Shown here: positions 47,524 to 55,930 of the stretch, in pieces
Position numbering within the stretch: the stretch's first letter is position 1
Layout of the letters: each line of letters starts with the position of its first letter
Assembly: GCA_018066965.1 (NCBI GenBank)
Contig: JAGPVP010000054.1
Location: 1-60,113 of the forward strand
From: Zhongshania sp.
Lineage (GTDB): Bacteria > Pseudomonadota > Gammaproteobacteria > Pseudomonadales > Spongiibacteraceae
Length of the DNA stretch: 60,113 bases
Reading direction: 5' to 3'
Notes under the pieces: model-generated
Told to the model about the DNA's origin: nothing
The model's database searches: none
Seen by the model: the letters and a program-made list of their open reading frames with translations, nothing else
Translations under genes and position numbers: made by a program

Positions 47524-49062
47524 TTATTTTATTTGTTGATACTTAGCTTCTTTGTCCCAGATGGGCCACTGCAGCTCAGATGAATACTTACTCGGGTTTT
47601 CAGATTCGATGAAACCTTTGAAGGCAAAAATAAGCTGACGGTGCACTCGCTCAAGATCACCTATGTGACTTTTTGTCCATGAAAAATAGGAGATATTTGG
47701 TGTTTCACGCTCAAAATTTCCGAAGACAAAAGGTACATCTAGGCCGTGGTAAGCGCCAAATAATGAACGCCATGGCTCTTCCATATTGTCCCAGGAAAAT
47801 TGATATCGATACACGGGACTGGCTTGGGCGGCGAGTAAAGATGCGCTTTCATCGACTTTATTTAGTAAAGACGAATTTGCAAATTTAACCGCCAAGCTAT
47901 ACGTCAAACGACACCATACACTTGGGAAAAAGTCTCCTGCATTCAATCCCTTCGAGTCTGAATGAATCAACTGCCACAATTTTTCTGGCTTTACACGGCC
48001 GGTGTGAGTGATCAAAAGCATGCTCGCTTCGTTACGAACACTACCGATAATAGCCGGAACCGGATTTGTGAGTTTATTGTCGGGAGTAAGCGCTAACACC
48101 CTGCCATCCGCTTCACCGCTCATCGCCTTTATACCCTTGCCTGCAGCAATAGCGGTTTCTGTAGATAGCCCGTATAAAGCATCGCGGAGTTGTTGAGGGT
48201 TCGCGCTTGGATCTTCCTGCGCAAAAATTGAATCTGTGTTTGGCATTGCCTTTAGTTTATTAATAAAATTCTGGCTACGCTCTTTAAGCCTGTCAGCTGA
48301 TGCCTCCAGAGGAATACCGGATAGACAAATTACTTTCTGAAATTTTCCACTAGCAAGTGACGATTTCATTAGCGACCAATTACTTACGCAGCCCGCAGAG
48401 TGCCCCATCACTGTCACATTATTGGCGTCACCGCTGTAGTCGCCAACATTATTCTGAACCCAATCAAGCGCTTTAATTTGATCTAGCAAACCAAAACTTC
48501 CAAAATCTTCTATTGGATCGCCAGTATGTAATGCATCCATATGCAAGGCGCCGAAAATTCCTAAGCGATAGTTGATAGACACGACTACCGCGCCGAGTTC
48601 TCGCGCCAGTCTTTCTCCGTTATAAAGTGGAAGTGATGCTGCGCCATAAACACCCGCACCGCCGTGGATAAATACCAACACTGGCCGCGGGCCGATTTGC
48701 ACAATGGGTGCCCATACATTGAGATAAAGACAATCCTCGCTACCAAAGGGACGGTCAAAGAATTCTGAGTTATTTGTAGCAAAAAAATTGCCAATTTGAG
48801 CACAGGGCGACGCAAAATGTCGTGCCTCTCGAACACCATTCCAAGGTGATGTGCTTTGTGGTGCGCGCCAACGTAACTCACCAACAGGTGGCTCGGCGTA
48901 AGGTATGCCAAGGTAATACTCTACGCCGTCGTGCTCGCCGCCCTGCAACCATCCCTGACTGGTTTTTAGCGGCCGGTATAGCTCCTCTTCAGCGTAGACA
49001 CCAGCAGCCCACAGCAACGTCGCCAAGCAAAATACGAGCCGCCAGTTACGCACGCCACTCAT
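47524..49062 (-). CDS. Secreted type-B carboxylesterase
   Basis: The 512-residue precursor has a signal peptide ending near VYAEE, the type-B signature EDCLYLNVWAP (residues 109-119), the oxyanion loop HGGAGVYG, and the catalytic His in GAYHGLDVPFVF. The nucleophile elbow reads GHSAGC (Ser222), where most relatives have GESAGG. The start overlaps the stop of the upstream hydrolase (ATGA). It likely cleaves an ester outside or in the periplasm. Confidence 0.88.
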   Translation of the reverse strand: MSGVRNWRLVFCLATLLWAAGVYAEEELYRPLKTSQGWLQGGEHDGVEYYLGIPYAEPPVGELRWRAPQSTSPWNGVREARHFASPCAQIGNFFATNNSEFFDRPFGSEDCLYLNVWAPIVQIGPRPVLVFIHGGAGVYGAASLPLYNGERLARELGAVVVSINYRLGIFGALHMDALHTGDPIEDFGSFGLLDQIKALDWVQNNVGDYSGDANNVTVMGHSAGCVSNWSLMKSSLASGKFQKVICLSGIPLEASADRLKERSQNFINKLKAMPNTDSIFAQEDPSANPQQLRDALYGLSTETAIAAGKGIKAMSGEADGRVLALTPDNKLTNPVPAIIGSVRNEASMLLITHTGRVKPEKLWQLIHSDSKGLNAGDFFPSVWCRLTYSLAVKFANSSLLNKVDESASLLAAQASPVYRYQFSWDNMEEPWRSLFGAYHGLDVPFVFGNFERETPNISYFSWTKSHIGDLERVHRQLIFAFKGFIESENPSKYSSELQWPIWDKEAKYQQIK

Positions 49063-49874
49063 ACACTGGCTCCCATTGCTGACGAAAATTCAGCGCTGAG
49101 TTGTTGCTCTAAATGGTCACGTAACGCTTGATTAAATGCCGTAGGGTTTTCTAATGTAACCGCGTGATGCGCGCCTTCAATAACGACTAACTGTGCGTTA
49201 TTTATCTTCTCCATATATGTCTTGGTGTCTTCTAGCGGGTAGTAATCGTATTCCGACACAACGATGAGGACTGGGCATGTTATGGACTGCAGTGAATGCT
49301 CAACACTCCAATTGAATAAGGCTTGCATACATAGGCGATAATTTTTTGGATTATTTTTTACAAACCGTGTTTGAAATAATTTCTGTAATTGCTCGGAATT
49401 CGGAAACAACTTCTTCGCCAACACCCTGCTAAACACCTTCATTCCAAGCAACCGGCTTATTAAGCTACGAGTGAACACCGCCATTTTCTCGCGCCAGCCA
49501 CTCGGCCTAAAGCTCGCACGACTATTTGTAATCGTTAATGACGCTACTAGCTCTGGCCGCTGTAATGCGAGCTGAAAGGCAACAGCGCCACCTAGCGACA
49601 AGCCAACTATATGAGCTGCACCAAGGGCTTCTTGATCAAGAATTGCAGCTACTTGATCTGCAAAATCCGAAACGGTTAACGGCTCTGGCAGAGTCGTACT
49701 TTTGCCATGTCCATATAAGTCGGGGATTACAACCGTGTAGTTGTGTGACAGCTCCTCAATTTGCGGCGTCCAATCTAGCGATGATGATCCCAAACCGTGA
49801 ATAAGCACGATCACTGGCCCCTTACCCTGCTTTTGGTAAGAACTAGGAACATTGTTAATTTTGATAGTTGGCAC
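49059..49874 (-). CDS. Cytoplasmic alpha/beta hydrolase (MhpC/PcaD-like)
   Basis: The 271-residue protein has VLIHGLGSSSLDW, the elbow GLSLGG with Ser93, the acid in VSEYDYYPLED and the His in EGAHHAVTLENP. No signal peptide is seen. The start is a GTG at 49874 with only a weak ribosome site. It is the first gene of the cluster and faces the TetR gene. Confidence 0.85.
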   Translation of the reverse strand: MPTIKINNVPSSYQKQGKGPVIVLIHGLGSSSLDWTPQIEELSHNYTVVIPDLYGHGKSTTLPEPLTVSDFADQVAAILDQEALGAAHIVGLSLGGAVAFQLALQRPELVASLTITNSRASFRPSGWREKMAVFTRSLISRLLGMKVFSRVLAKKLFPNSEQLQKLFQTRFVKNNPKNYRLCMQALFNWSVEHSLQSITCPVLIVVSEYDYYPLEDTKTYMEKINNAQLVVIEGAHHAVTLENPTAFNQALRDHLEQQLSAEFSSAMGASV

Positions 49875-49910
49875 GAAGGTCTGTCTCTTTTTGTATTATT
49901 AGAAATATGC

Positions 49911-49926
49911 ACTAACGTTCGTATGT
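49911..49926. promoter_or_regulatory. Candidate TetR-family operator 1
   Basis: ACTAACGTTCGTATGT is an imperfect palindrome (CTAACG / CGTATG) of TetR-operator size, 37 bases upstream of the first hydrolase start. It shares CTAAC...ACG elements with operator 2. The assignment to the adjacent TetR protein is inference. Confidence 0.5.
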
Positions 49927-49987
49927 GTTTTTTATAAGCTAACTGGCTAATAGGGGAAAAGCAAGGTATTCTGCAAAAAATTCTTAC

Positions 49988-50002
49988 ACAACGTTTGTTA
50001 GT
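49988..50002. promoter_or_regulatory. Candidate TetR-family operator 2
   Basis: ACAACGTTTGTTAGT, read on the other strand as ACTAACAAACGTTGT, resembles operator 1 and ends next to the tetR ATG at 50004. It could give autorepression by covering the ribosome site region. Confidence 0.45.
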
Positions 50003-50003
50003 T

Positions 50004-50675
50004 ATGAAAACTAGTTTAAGCACGTTCCCACAAAATCGACGCGTTGCCGCCGAAGCGGTAATCCTTCCCTTAGGTGTTACGCCAAAAGGCGCGCGCGGGA
50101 AAATTCTGAATGCGGCATTGCGTCTATTTGCCCAGCGAGGCTATGGCGCTACATCGGTAAGAGATATTTGCAAAGAAGCAAAAGTGCAAACCACCACCCT
50201 TTATTCTCACTTCCCGTCCAAGGAGCAGGTTCTCGCTGAGATTATCCAACTTGGTCATACCGAACATTTACAGCGCCTGCGCGAAGCCTTAGTGAAATGT
50301 GAACAGCAAGCTCCCGCCGAACAGTTATCGGCGATGGTACGCGCACACGTTATTTCTCACTGTGAATACTCTATGTTGGCTGTCGTCACAAACACCGAAA
50401 TGCACGCGCTTTCAGACGATGCCGTGCGCCCTGTGATGGCGATTCTTCAGGAGTCTGAATCTTTGCTAGGTGACGTCCTACAACGCTGCTCCCAGCACAG
50501 TATCTTCGATGTGCCCGATATAGAATTAGCTTTGCGCGCCATTGGCGGAATGGGTATGCGAGTCGCTTTTTGGTATGAACCGAATTGCGGGAAAACTCCC
50601 GAATACGTAGCAGATACCTTTGCGGACTTTGCGATGCGGTTGATGGGGATTACGAGTGTTCCGCAGCCAAGCTAG
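50004..50675 (+). CDS. TetR/AcrR family transcriptional regulator
   Basis: The 223-residue protein has a TetR helix-turn-helix at about residues 30-75 (ILNAALRLFAQRGYGATSVRDICKEA, TTLYSHFPSKEQVLAEI) and a C-terminal ligand domain of the TetR_C_33/BetI-like kind. A TTG at 49995 is in frame, but the ATG at 50004 is preferred. It is divergent from the six-gene hydrolase/TonB cluster, which it probably represses until a substrate-derived ligand binds. Confidence 0.88.
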   Translation: MKTSLSTFPQNRRVAAEAVILPLGVTPKGARGKILNAALRLFAQRGYGATSVRDICKEAKVQTTTLYSHFPSKEQVLAEIIQLGHTEHLQRLREALVKCEQQAPAEQLSAMVRAHVISHCEYSMLAVVTNTEMHALSDDAVRPVMAILQESESLLGDVLQRCSQHSIFDVPDIELALRAIGGMGMRVAFWYEPNCGKTPEYVADTFADFAMRLMGITSVPQPS

Positions 50676-50850
50676 GAATTTTTAACTCGGCGAAGCGTCT
50701 TCAGCCGCGCGCCAAGATGCTTTAAATACACAGGAATAAGCCGGCGAACCATCCAACTTGGATTAATATCCCAGACTGTGGTTCTTCCCTTCCCCCACCA
50801 CTGCTACAATGCCCAGCCTTTTTTAACCGTCAGCAGGACACCCCAGCCGC

Positions 50851-52857
50851 GTGAGCAAACTCAACGACAGACAGCGCGAAGCGGTGCTTTATATCGACGG
50901 CCCAATATTGGTGTTGGCCGGTGCGGGCAGCGGTAAAACCAGTGTTATTACCCGCAAGATGGCGTATTTGATTGAGAAGTGCGGCATGCCAGCCCGTCAC
51001 ATTGCGGCGGTGACCTTTACCAATAAGGCCGCCCGCGAAATGAAAGAGCGGGTGTCTCAGCTCGTTAAGGGCAAAGAAGCCCGCGGCTTAACGGTGTCGA
51101 CCTTCCATAATTTGGGCATGACCATACTCCGCGCGGAATACAAGGCGCTGCAATATAAATCCGGTTTTTCGATTTTTGACGGCCAAGACGCGCAAACCCT
51201 GATCCGCGATTTACTGATGCAAGATCACGCCACCGAAAGCGACAATGCGGATCGCATTCAGCATCGAATTTCGCAGTGGAAAAACGAATTTATTACCCCG
51301 CAGCAAGCCATTGCCGCTGCCGAAGGCCCTGCCGACATTCTTTGTTCGCAAGCTTATCTGCGCTACCAAAATGCCTTAAAAGCCTACAACGCCTTAGATT
51401 TTGACGATCTGATTATGTTGCCTGCGCTGCTATTTGATCAGCAGCCCGCAATCTTAGAAAAATGGCAGCAAAAAATTCGCTATATGTTGGTAGACGAATA
51501 CCAAGACACCAACGGCTCCCAATACCACTTAGTAAAACAACTAGTCGGCGATCGCGGCGGTCTCACTGTGGTGGGCGACGACGACCAATCGATCTACGCG
51601 TGGCGCGGCGCCAAGCCCGAAAACTTGGCCTTGCTCGGCAAAGATTACCCGCATTTGAAAGTGGTCAAGCTGGAGCAAAATTACCGCTCCACCGCGCGTA
51701 TTCTCAAAGCGGCAAATACCGTTATCGCCAACAACCCCCACGAACTCAATAAAGCCCTGTGGTCAGAGTTGGGGCACGGCGAGCATATTCGTATTATTCG
51801 CTGCCGCAACGATGATGCCGAATGTGAGCGCGTGGTTACCGAGATTCTCGATCACAAGCTGCGCACCCAAGGCCGCTTTGGCAATTACGCGGTGCTATAT
51901 CGGGGCAATCACCAGTCGCGCTTATTGGAATTGAAGCTGCAAGTGCATCAAATTCCCTACAAGCTCAGCGGCGGCACCTCGTTTTTTGCCCGCAATGAAA
52001 TTAAAGACATCATGGCCTATCTGCGCCTGATTATTAATCCCGGTGACGACAACGCCTTCTTACGAATCGTGAATATACCCCGCCGCAAGATCGGCACGTC
52101 TACCTTAGAAAGCTTGGGGCGCTACGCCACCGAGCGCGAAGTGAGCATGTACGACGCTTGTGATGAAATGGGGCTAAGCCAACACCTGCCGGAAGCGGCG
52201 GTATCACGACTGCGTGAATTTACCGGCTGGCTGAACAATCTGCGTCGCAAATGCTATGAAGATGAGCCTGTCGAAAACGTACGCCAACTGGTCAGTGACA
52301 TCGATTATCTCGACTGGTTAATTCAAAACAGCTCCTCAGTCGCCATTGCCGAACGCCGCATGGCCAACGTGCATATTCTGATCAACTCCCTAGAAAAATC
52401 GATAAAAGACGATGACAGCGAGAACGCCATCGAAGGCGCGATTAGCCGTTTGGTGCTCCGCGATTTAATGGAGCGTCAGGAAGACGAAAAAGAAAGTGAC
52501 GACCAAGTTCAGCTCATGACTCTGCATGCCGCCAAGGGCTTGGAATTTCCACATGTGTTCATGATCGGCTTGGAAGAGGGTATTTTACCCCACCAAAACA
52601 GCATTGATGACGGCATGATCGAAGAAGAACGCCGACTTTGCTATGTGGGCATCACCCGCGCCCAGCGCACCCTCACAATGAGTTATTGCGCCAAACGCAA
52701 AAGCTTTGGAGAATTTACCAGCTGTGAACCCAGCCGGTTTTTAGCCGAGTTGCCACAAGAGGATTTGGAGTGGGAAGGCCGCGGTGACAACGACCCCGCC
52801 CAAAATCAAAAGCGCGGCGGTGAAACCCTAGCAAGCCTGCGAGATATTCTGGGCTAG
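50851..52857 (+). CDS. rep: ATP-dependent DNA helicase Rep
   Basis: The 668-residue superfamily 1 helicase (E. coli Rep 673) begins MSKLNDRQREAVLYIDGPILV from a GTG. It has Walker A AGAGSGKTSVI, VDEYQDTN, GDDDQSIYAWRGA, QNYRS, TLHAAKGLEFPHVFMIGLEEG and YVGITRAQ. Rep moves 3'-5' ahead of the replication fork and clears bound proteins. The IYAWRGA and GILPHQ forms fit Rep better than UvrD. Confidence 0.95.
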   Translation: MSKLNDRQREAVLYIDGPILVLAGAGSGKTSVITRKMAYLIEKCGMPARHIAAVTFTNKAAREMKERVSQLVKGKEARGLTVSTFHNLGMTILRAEYKALQYKSGFSIFDGQDAQTLIRDLLMQDHATESDNADRIQHRISQWKNEFITPQQAIAAAEGPADILCSQAYLRYQNALKAYNALDFDDLIMLPALLFDQQPAILEKWQQKIRYMLVDEYQDTNGSQYHLVKQLVGDRGGLTVVGDDDQSIYAWRGAKPENLALLGKDYPHLKVVKLEQNYRSTARILKAANTVIANNPHELNKALWSELGHGEHIRIIRCRNDDAECERVVTEILDHKLRTQGRFGNYAVLYRGNHQSRLLELKLQVHQIPYKLSGGTSFFARNEIKDIMAYLRLIINPGDDNAFLRIVNIPRRKIGTSTLESLGRYATEREVSMYDACDEMGLSQHLPEAAVSRLREFTGWLNNLRRKCYEDEPVENVRQLVSDIDYLDWLIQNSSSVAIAERRMANVHILINSLEKSIKDDDSENAIEGAISRLVLRDLMERQEDEKESDDQVQLMTLHAAKGLEFPHVFMIGLEEGILPHQNSIDDGMIEEERRLCYVGITRAQRTLTMSYCAKRKSFGEFTSCEPSRFLAELPQEDLEWEGRGDNDPAQNQKRGGETLASLRDILG

Positions 52858-52869
52858 TCCGAGGCGCAA

Positions 52870-53817
52870 CTAAAAATTGCCTCTGGGATAAAAGTCCGGC
52901 CACAGTAGTAGCTTGGTGCTGGCATTAATAAAACCGCCATCTATCGCATATTGCAAAGCACGGTCTAAATTAGTCACACCATTGCTAACCGGTGGCCGGA
53001 GGTCTAGGCCGATACCCACCGACAAGACACTGGTCACCGCCAATGCCTGTCCGTTAGCACCAAAAATAGGGCCGCCGCTGTCGCCGGGAATACTGGCTTT
53101 GTCAGTAACGATTTGATACGCCCATCCACCGCCTAATATGGCGGAAATACTGCCTGACTTAGCCTCTAGCAGGCGCAAACCAAAATGATAAGGCGAACGC
53201 CCGTAGGCATAAACAGCCTCACCGACCGCAGCCAATCCAGTCAACAAAGACACCGGCCCACCAAAAGCAAAGGCCGCTGGGTGAATATTGGCAAGGTCGG
53301 CAGAGTGAATTTTTACTAAGGCAAAATCGTTGTAGACGCAGGTATTCGAACCCGGTGTTTCACCCGACTCCTGCATTGCTCGCCAGCTGGAATACACGAT
53401 CTCCCCGGGCTGAGTGGCATTCTCAATAGTCACTTGGTTGAAGCCAATCGGTAAGTTATTGGTTTCACAGGGATCAACACCGTCATTAGTGTCTATGCTA
53501 AAACAGTGCGCCGCCACCCCGATATACACGGTCTGGGCATTGGGCGAAAACAAAAAGTTGCCCGTGCAGCTGCTGCCATCAGCGCTGATCACCACCCCAG
53601 GGCGAATTTGAGTTGCCACTGGAATACCATAAACACTCGGCGTTTCTGGCGTAGGCGTGACGCCGCCATCATTACTGCCCGGTGTCGTCACGTCGCCACC
53701 CGGAGTTTCGTTACCTGTATTTGCTGTATTTGCCGCATTCGACGAACTAGACGAACTAGACGAACCACCACAGGCAGACAGCAGGGCTACTAATACAAAA
53801 ACTAAGCAACGATTCAT
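52870..53817 (-). CDS. Trypsin-like serine protease lipoprotein
   Basis: The 315-residue precursor has lipobox LLSAC (Cys16), eight serines and a low-complexity Asn/Thr/Gly/Pro linker to about residue 62. A chymotrypsin-fold domain follows with triad H104 (AAHC), D164 (NDFAL) and S247 (GDSGGP). Extra cysteines suggest disulfides. It is surface- or periplasm-anchored. The ATG at 53817 is preferred to the GTG three bases earlier. Substrate unknown. Confidence 0.88.
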   Translation of the reverse strand: MNRCLVFVLVALLSACGGSSSSSSSSNAANTANTGNETPGGDVTTPGSNDGGVTPTPETPSVYGIPVATQIRPGVVISADGSSCTGNFLFSPNAQTVYIGVAAHCFSIDTNDGVDPCETNNLPIGFNQVTIENATQPGEIVYSSWRAMQESGETPGSNTCVYNDFALVKIHSADLANIHPAAFAFGGPVSLLTGLAAVGEAVYAYGRSPYHFGLRLLEAKSGSISAILGGGWAYQIVTDKASIPGDSGGPIFGANGQALAVTSVLSVGIGLDLRPPVSNGVTNLDRALQYAIDGGFINASTKLLLWPDFYPRGNF

Positions 53818-53862
53818 CACAGAAATATCCGCCTACTAATTATTATTTATCGCGTAGCAAAG

Positions 53863-53923
53863 GCGACGTGACATTTCGCCCACGTCGCTGCAAGCCTCAA
53901 AACGTATCCTAACAGTGATACGT
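53863..53923. repeat. Two short inverted repeats upstream of the protease gene
   Basis: GCGACGTG/CACGTCGC (53863-53870 and 53881-53888) and ACGTATC/GATACGT (53902-53908 and 53917-53923) lie next to each other 45-105 bases before the protease start. They could be operators or leader hairpins. Neither has a T-run. Confidence 0.4.
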
Positions 53924-53953
53924 CCATAACTTGTTGACAGATTTATAACAGGC

Positions 53954-53982
53954 AAAAAAAAGCCGCGCAATGCGCGGCTTTT
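53954..53982 (-). terminator. Terminator of the cytochrome c5 gene
   Basis: The minus strand shows the 9-bp stem AGCCGCGCA/TGCGCGGCT extended by A-T pairs and followed by eight T (53954-53961). It lies 15 bases after the stop codon. Confidence 0.92.
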
Positions 53983-53997
53983 AGAACTTGTAGGCAA

Positions 53998-54432
53998 TTA
54001 CTTGCTGTTTTCCAACATGTAATCAACAGCAGCCATCACTTCGTCATCAGAGCAGCTCATGCACAAACCTTTGGCAGGCATCATGCCGATGTCGTTGAAA
54101 CCTTCAATAGCGTGCTTATGCAAGGTGTCTACGCCCTTCTCGGCACGATTGCCCCAGTCTGCGGCATCGCCAAGCTTTGGCGCGCCACCCGCGCCAGAGG
54201 CGTGACAACCCTGACAGCTGCTTTTGTATACGTCTTCGCCAGACTTGGGTGCGCCACCTACAGATGCAACCGCAGCACCGCAAGTATTGTCGCCTTGTAA
54301 ACACACTTTACCGGCAGGCTGAATGCGACTTTCTACTTCAGCCGTTTGCTTGTCCGTCAACGCCCAAGCAGATACACATACCATCACCAAACCAAAGGCT
54401 GCGGCCAATTTCTTTAACATTGCACTATTCAC
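53998..54432 (-). CDS. Cytochrome c5
   Basis: The 144-residue precursor has a signal peptide ending near AWA. It has one haem site C73-x2-C76-H77 (SCQGCHASGAGG), the axial Met in GMMPAKG, and the C5-type disulfide pair LCMSCSDDEV. A Cys-containing insert (VCLQGDNTCGAA) precedes the haem domain. The GTG at 54432 is chosen because GAGGA lies eight bases upstream; the ATG four codons later lacks a ribosome site. It is a periplasmic electron carrier. Confidence 0.92.
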   Translation of the reverse strand: MNSAMLKKLAAAFGLVMVCVSAWALTDKQTAEVESRIQPAGKVCLQGDNTCGAAVASVGGAPKSGEDVYKSSCQGCHASGAGGAPKLGDAADWGNRAEKGVDTLHKHAIEGFNDIGMMPAKGLCMSCSDDEVMAAVDYMLENSK

Positions 54433-54659
54433 CGTTAACGTCCTCTTTGCTTACAAGGCCTAACAGCCCCGCATTATAATCTGGCGCGCATTATAACGGC
54501 ATGGTCGCGATTACTCCAATAGCGCGAGCAGCTTATGGTCTAAGGTATTAAAATTACCCAATCTAAGCGCGACTTTCAGATAGAAATAGCGCCTATAAAC
54601 TAAGCTTAAAACTCAATACTATTCCCATGAGCGCAGCTAGTACCCTCGGACTCCATCAA

Positions 54660-55298
54660 TCAATATTGAATAATCGGCGCTTTATGTAGCCAGCGATCGT
54701 CCTCCAGCATACTTAACATTGCATGGGCGCAATCGGCGAAGCTGATGTTCGAAAACCCATTAAAACGATCAAAGCCGATTCTGTATTGACCGCGCAGTTG
54801 ACCATCTTTCATTTGCAATGGCCGCACACCAAGCCACTTCACGTCGAGGTACTGCTGCAATAACTGGTATTGATGTTCTTTATCTTCGTGTCGCAAGCTC
54901 ATAAATAGCTCAGCAAACTTCCTAACAAAGCGGGCGCCGAAAGTAATGCGATCTTCCTCTACAAAAGTACTCCCACCCCCGCACCAAATAAAACGCATGC
55001 CAGATTCGCCCCGCAAAGCATCAAGAATATGGCGACTGATCTCGGTACATAAATCCGGCAGGGAGTGCTTGTCTACGCCGATCGCAAACAACACCGCCTC
55101 GGTATCTGCGTCGATAACTCGCCACACGTCGTCGACGTTCAGCGCGTCGCCCTCCACAATACTAATACTATCTCGCAGTTCGATCGGTAACTTTGCCGCC
55201 GACCGGACTAATACGGTGACCTCATGCCCTGCGTCTACGGCTTGACGCAAACACTGCCCACCCACTGCGCCAGTAGCACCAAACAAGGTTATTTTCAT
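54660..55298 (-). CDS. NAD(P)-binding Rossmann-fold protein (atypical SDR)
   Basis: The 212-residue protein starts with GATGAVGGQCLRQ, the NAD(P) glycine motif of NmrA/BVR-B-like short-chain proteins, and has a WCGGGST segment. It could be a reductase or a redox sensor; no substrate motif is clear. It is 106 bases downstream of the VOC gene on the same strand, with a terminator between. Confidence 0.8.
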   Translation of the reverse strand: MKITLFGATGAVGGQCLRQAVDAGHEVTVLVRSAAKLPIELRDSISIVEGDALNVDDVWRVIDADTEAVLFAIGVDKHSLPDLCTEISRHILDALRGESGMRFIWCGGGSTFVEEDRITFGARFVRKFAELFMSLRHEDKEHQYQLLQQYLDVKWLGVRPLQMKDGQLRGQYRIGFDRFNGFSNISFADCAHAMLSMLEDDRWLHKAPIIQY

Positions 55299-55349
55299 TG
55301 CGGCTAATCCTATTTTTATTATGTGATGCAGATACCAAGCCTGAGGTAT

Positions 55350-55390
55350 AAAAAAAGGCGAGGGTTAAAATATAACGCCTCGCCCTTTTT
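55350..55390 (-). terminator. Terminator after the VOC gene
   Basis: GGCGAGG...CCTCGCC arms with an inner GTTA/TAAC pair form a long stem around 55357-55384, flanked by seven A on one side and five T on the other. On the minus strand it ends the VOC message; it may also work from the plus side. Confidence 0.85.
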
Positions 55391-55404
55391 GTCATGCCTT
55401 AGTA

Positions 55405-55785
55405 CTAATCAATCTTGTGCAAAGCGCAAATCTTATTGCCCGAGGGATCGCGTAAATACGCGAGGTATAGCTTACCTAAACCGCTTTCACGAATACCCGG
55501 CGCGTCTTCACAGCTTACGCCACCATTCGCTACACCTGCAGCATGCCAGGCATCAGCTTGAGCTGGATCTTTCGCAGCAAAACCTACAGTACAACCATTC
55601 CCGTGGGTAGCGGGATTACCATCTATCGGCGGCGTAATAGAAAAGATACCGCTAGCGGTAAAATAAAAGCAGCGACCTTTGTCATCGATAACACCGGGCT
55701 CATGACCCATAGCGCCCAAGACTGCATCATAGAATTTCTTTGATGCTTGGATGTCGTTGGCACCGACCATAATATGACTGAACAT
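55405..55785 (-). CDS. VOC family (glyoxalase/bleomycin-resistance-like) protein
   Basis: The 126-residue single-domain protein has MFSHIMVGANDIQASKKFYDAVLGAMG and ends YLRDPSGNKICALHK, with metal-ligand positions of the vicinal oxygen chelate fold (His4 and a late Glu/His region). GAGGAG precedes the ATG. Function within the superfamily cannot be set. Confidence 0.87.
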   Translation of the reverse strand: MFSHIMVGANDIQASKKFYDAVLGAMGHEPGVIDDKGRCFYFTASGIFSITPPIDGNPATHGNGCTVGFAAKDPAQADAWHAAGVANGGVSCEDAPGIRESGLGKLYLAYLRDPSGNKICALHKID

Positions 55786-55930
55786 TTTTTATTCTCCTCA
55801 GATGAAAGTAAAAGTAATACCACTCGTAAATGCTATTACGTGAAAAACGGCTAGCCTGTTCTTTCAAAAACAAAAAAGCCCCCTGAAGAGCTTTTGTATT
55901 TTCTTACTCAGATAAAAATTCCAAAAAAAA

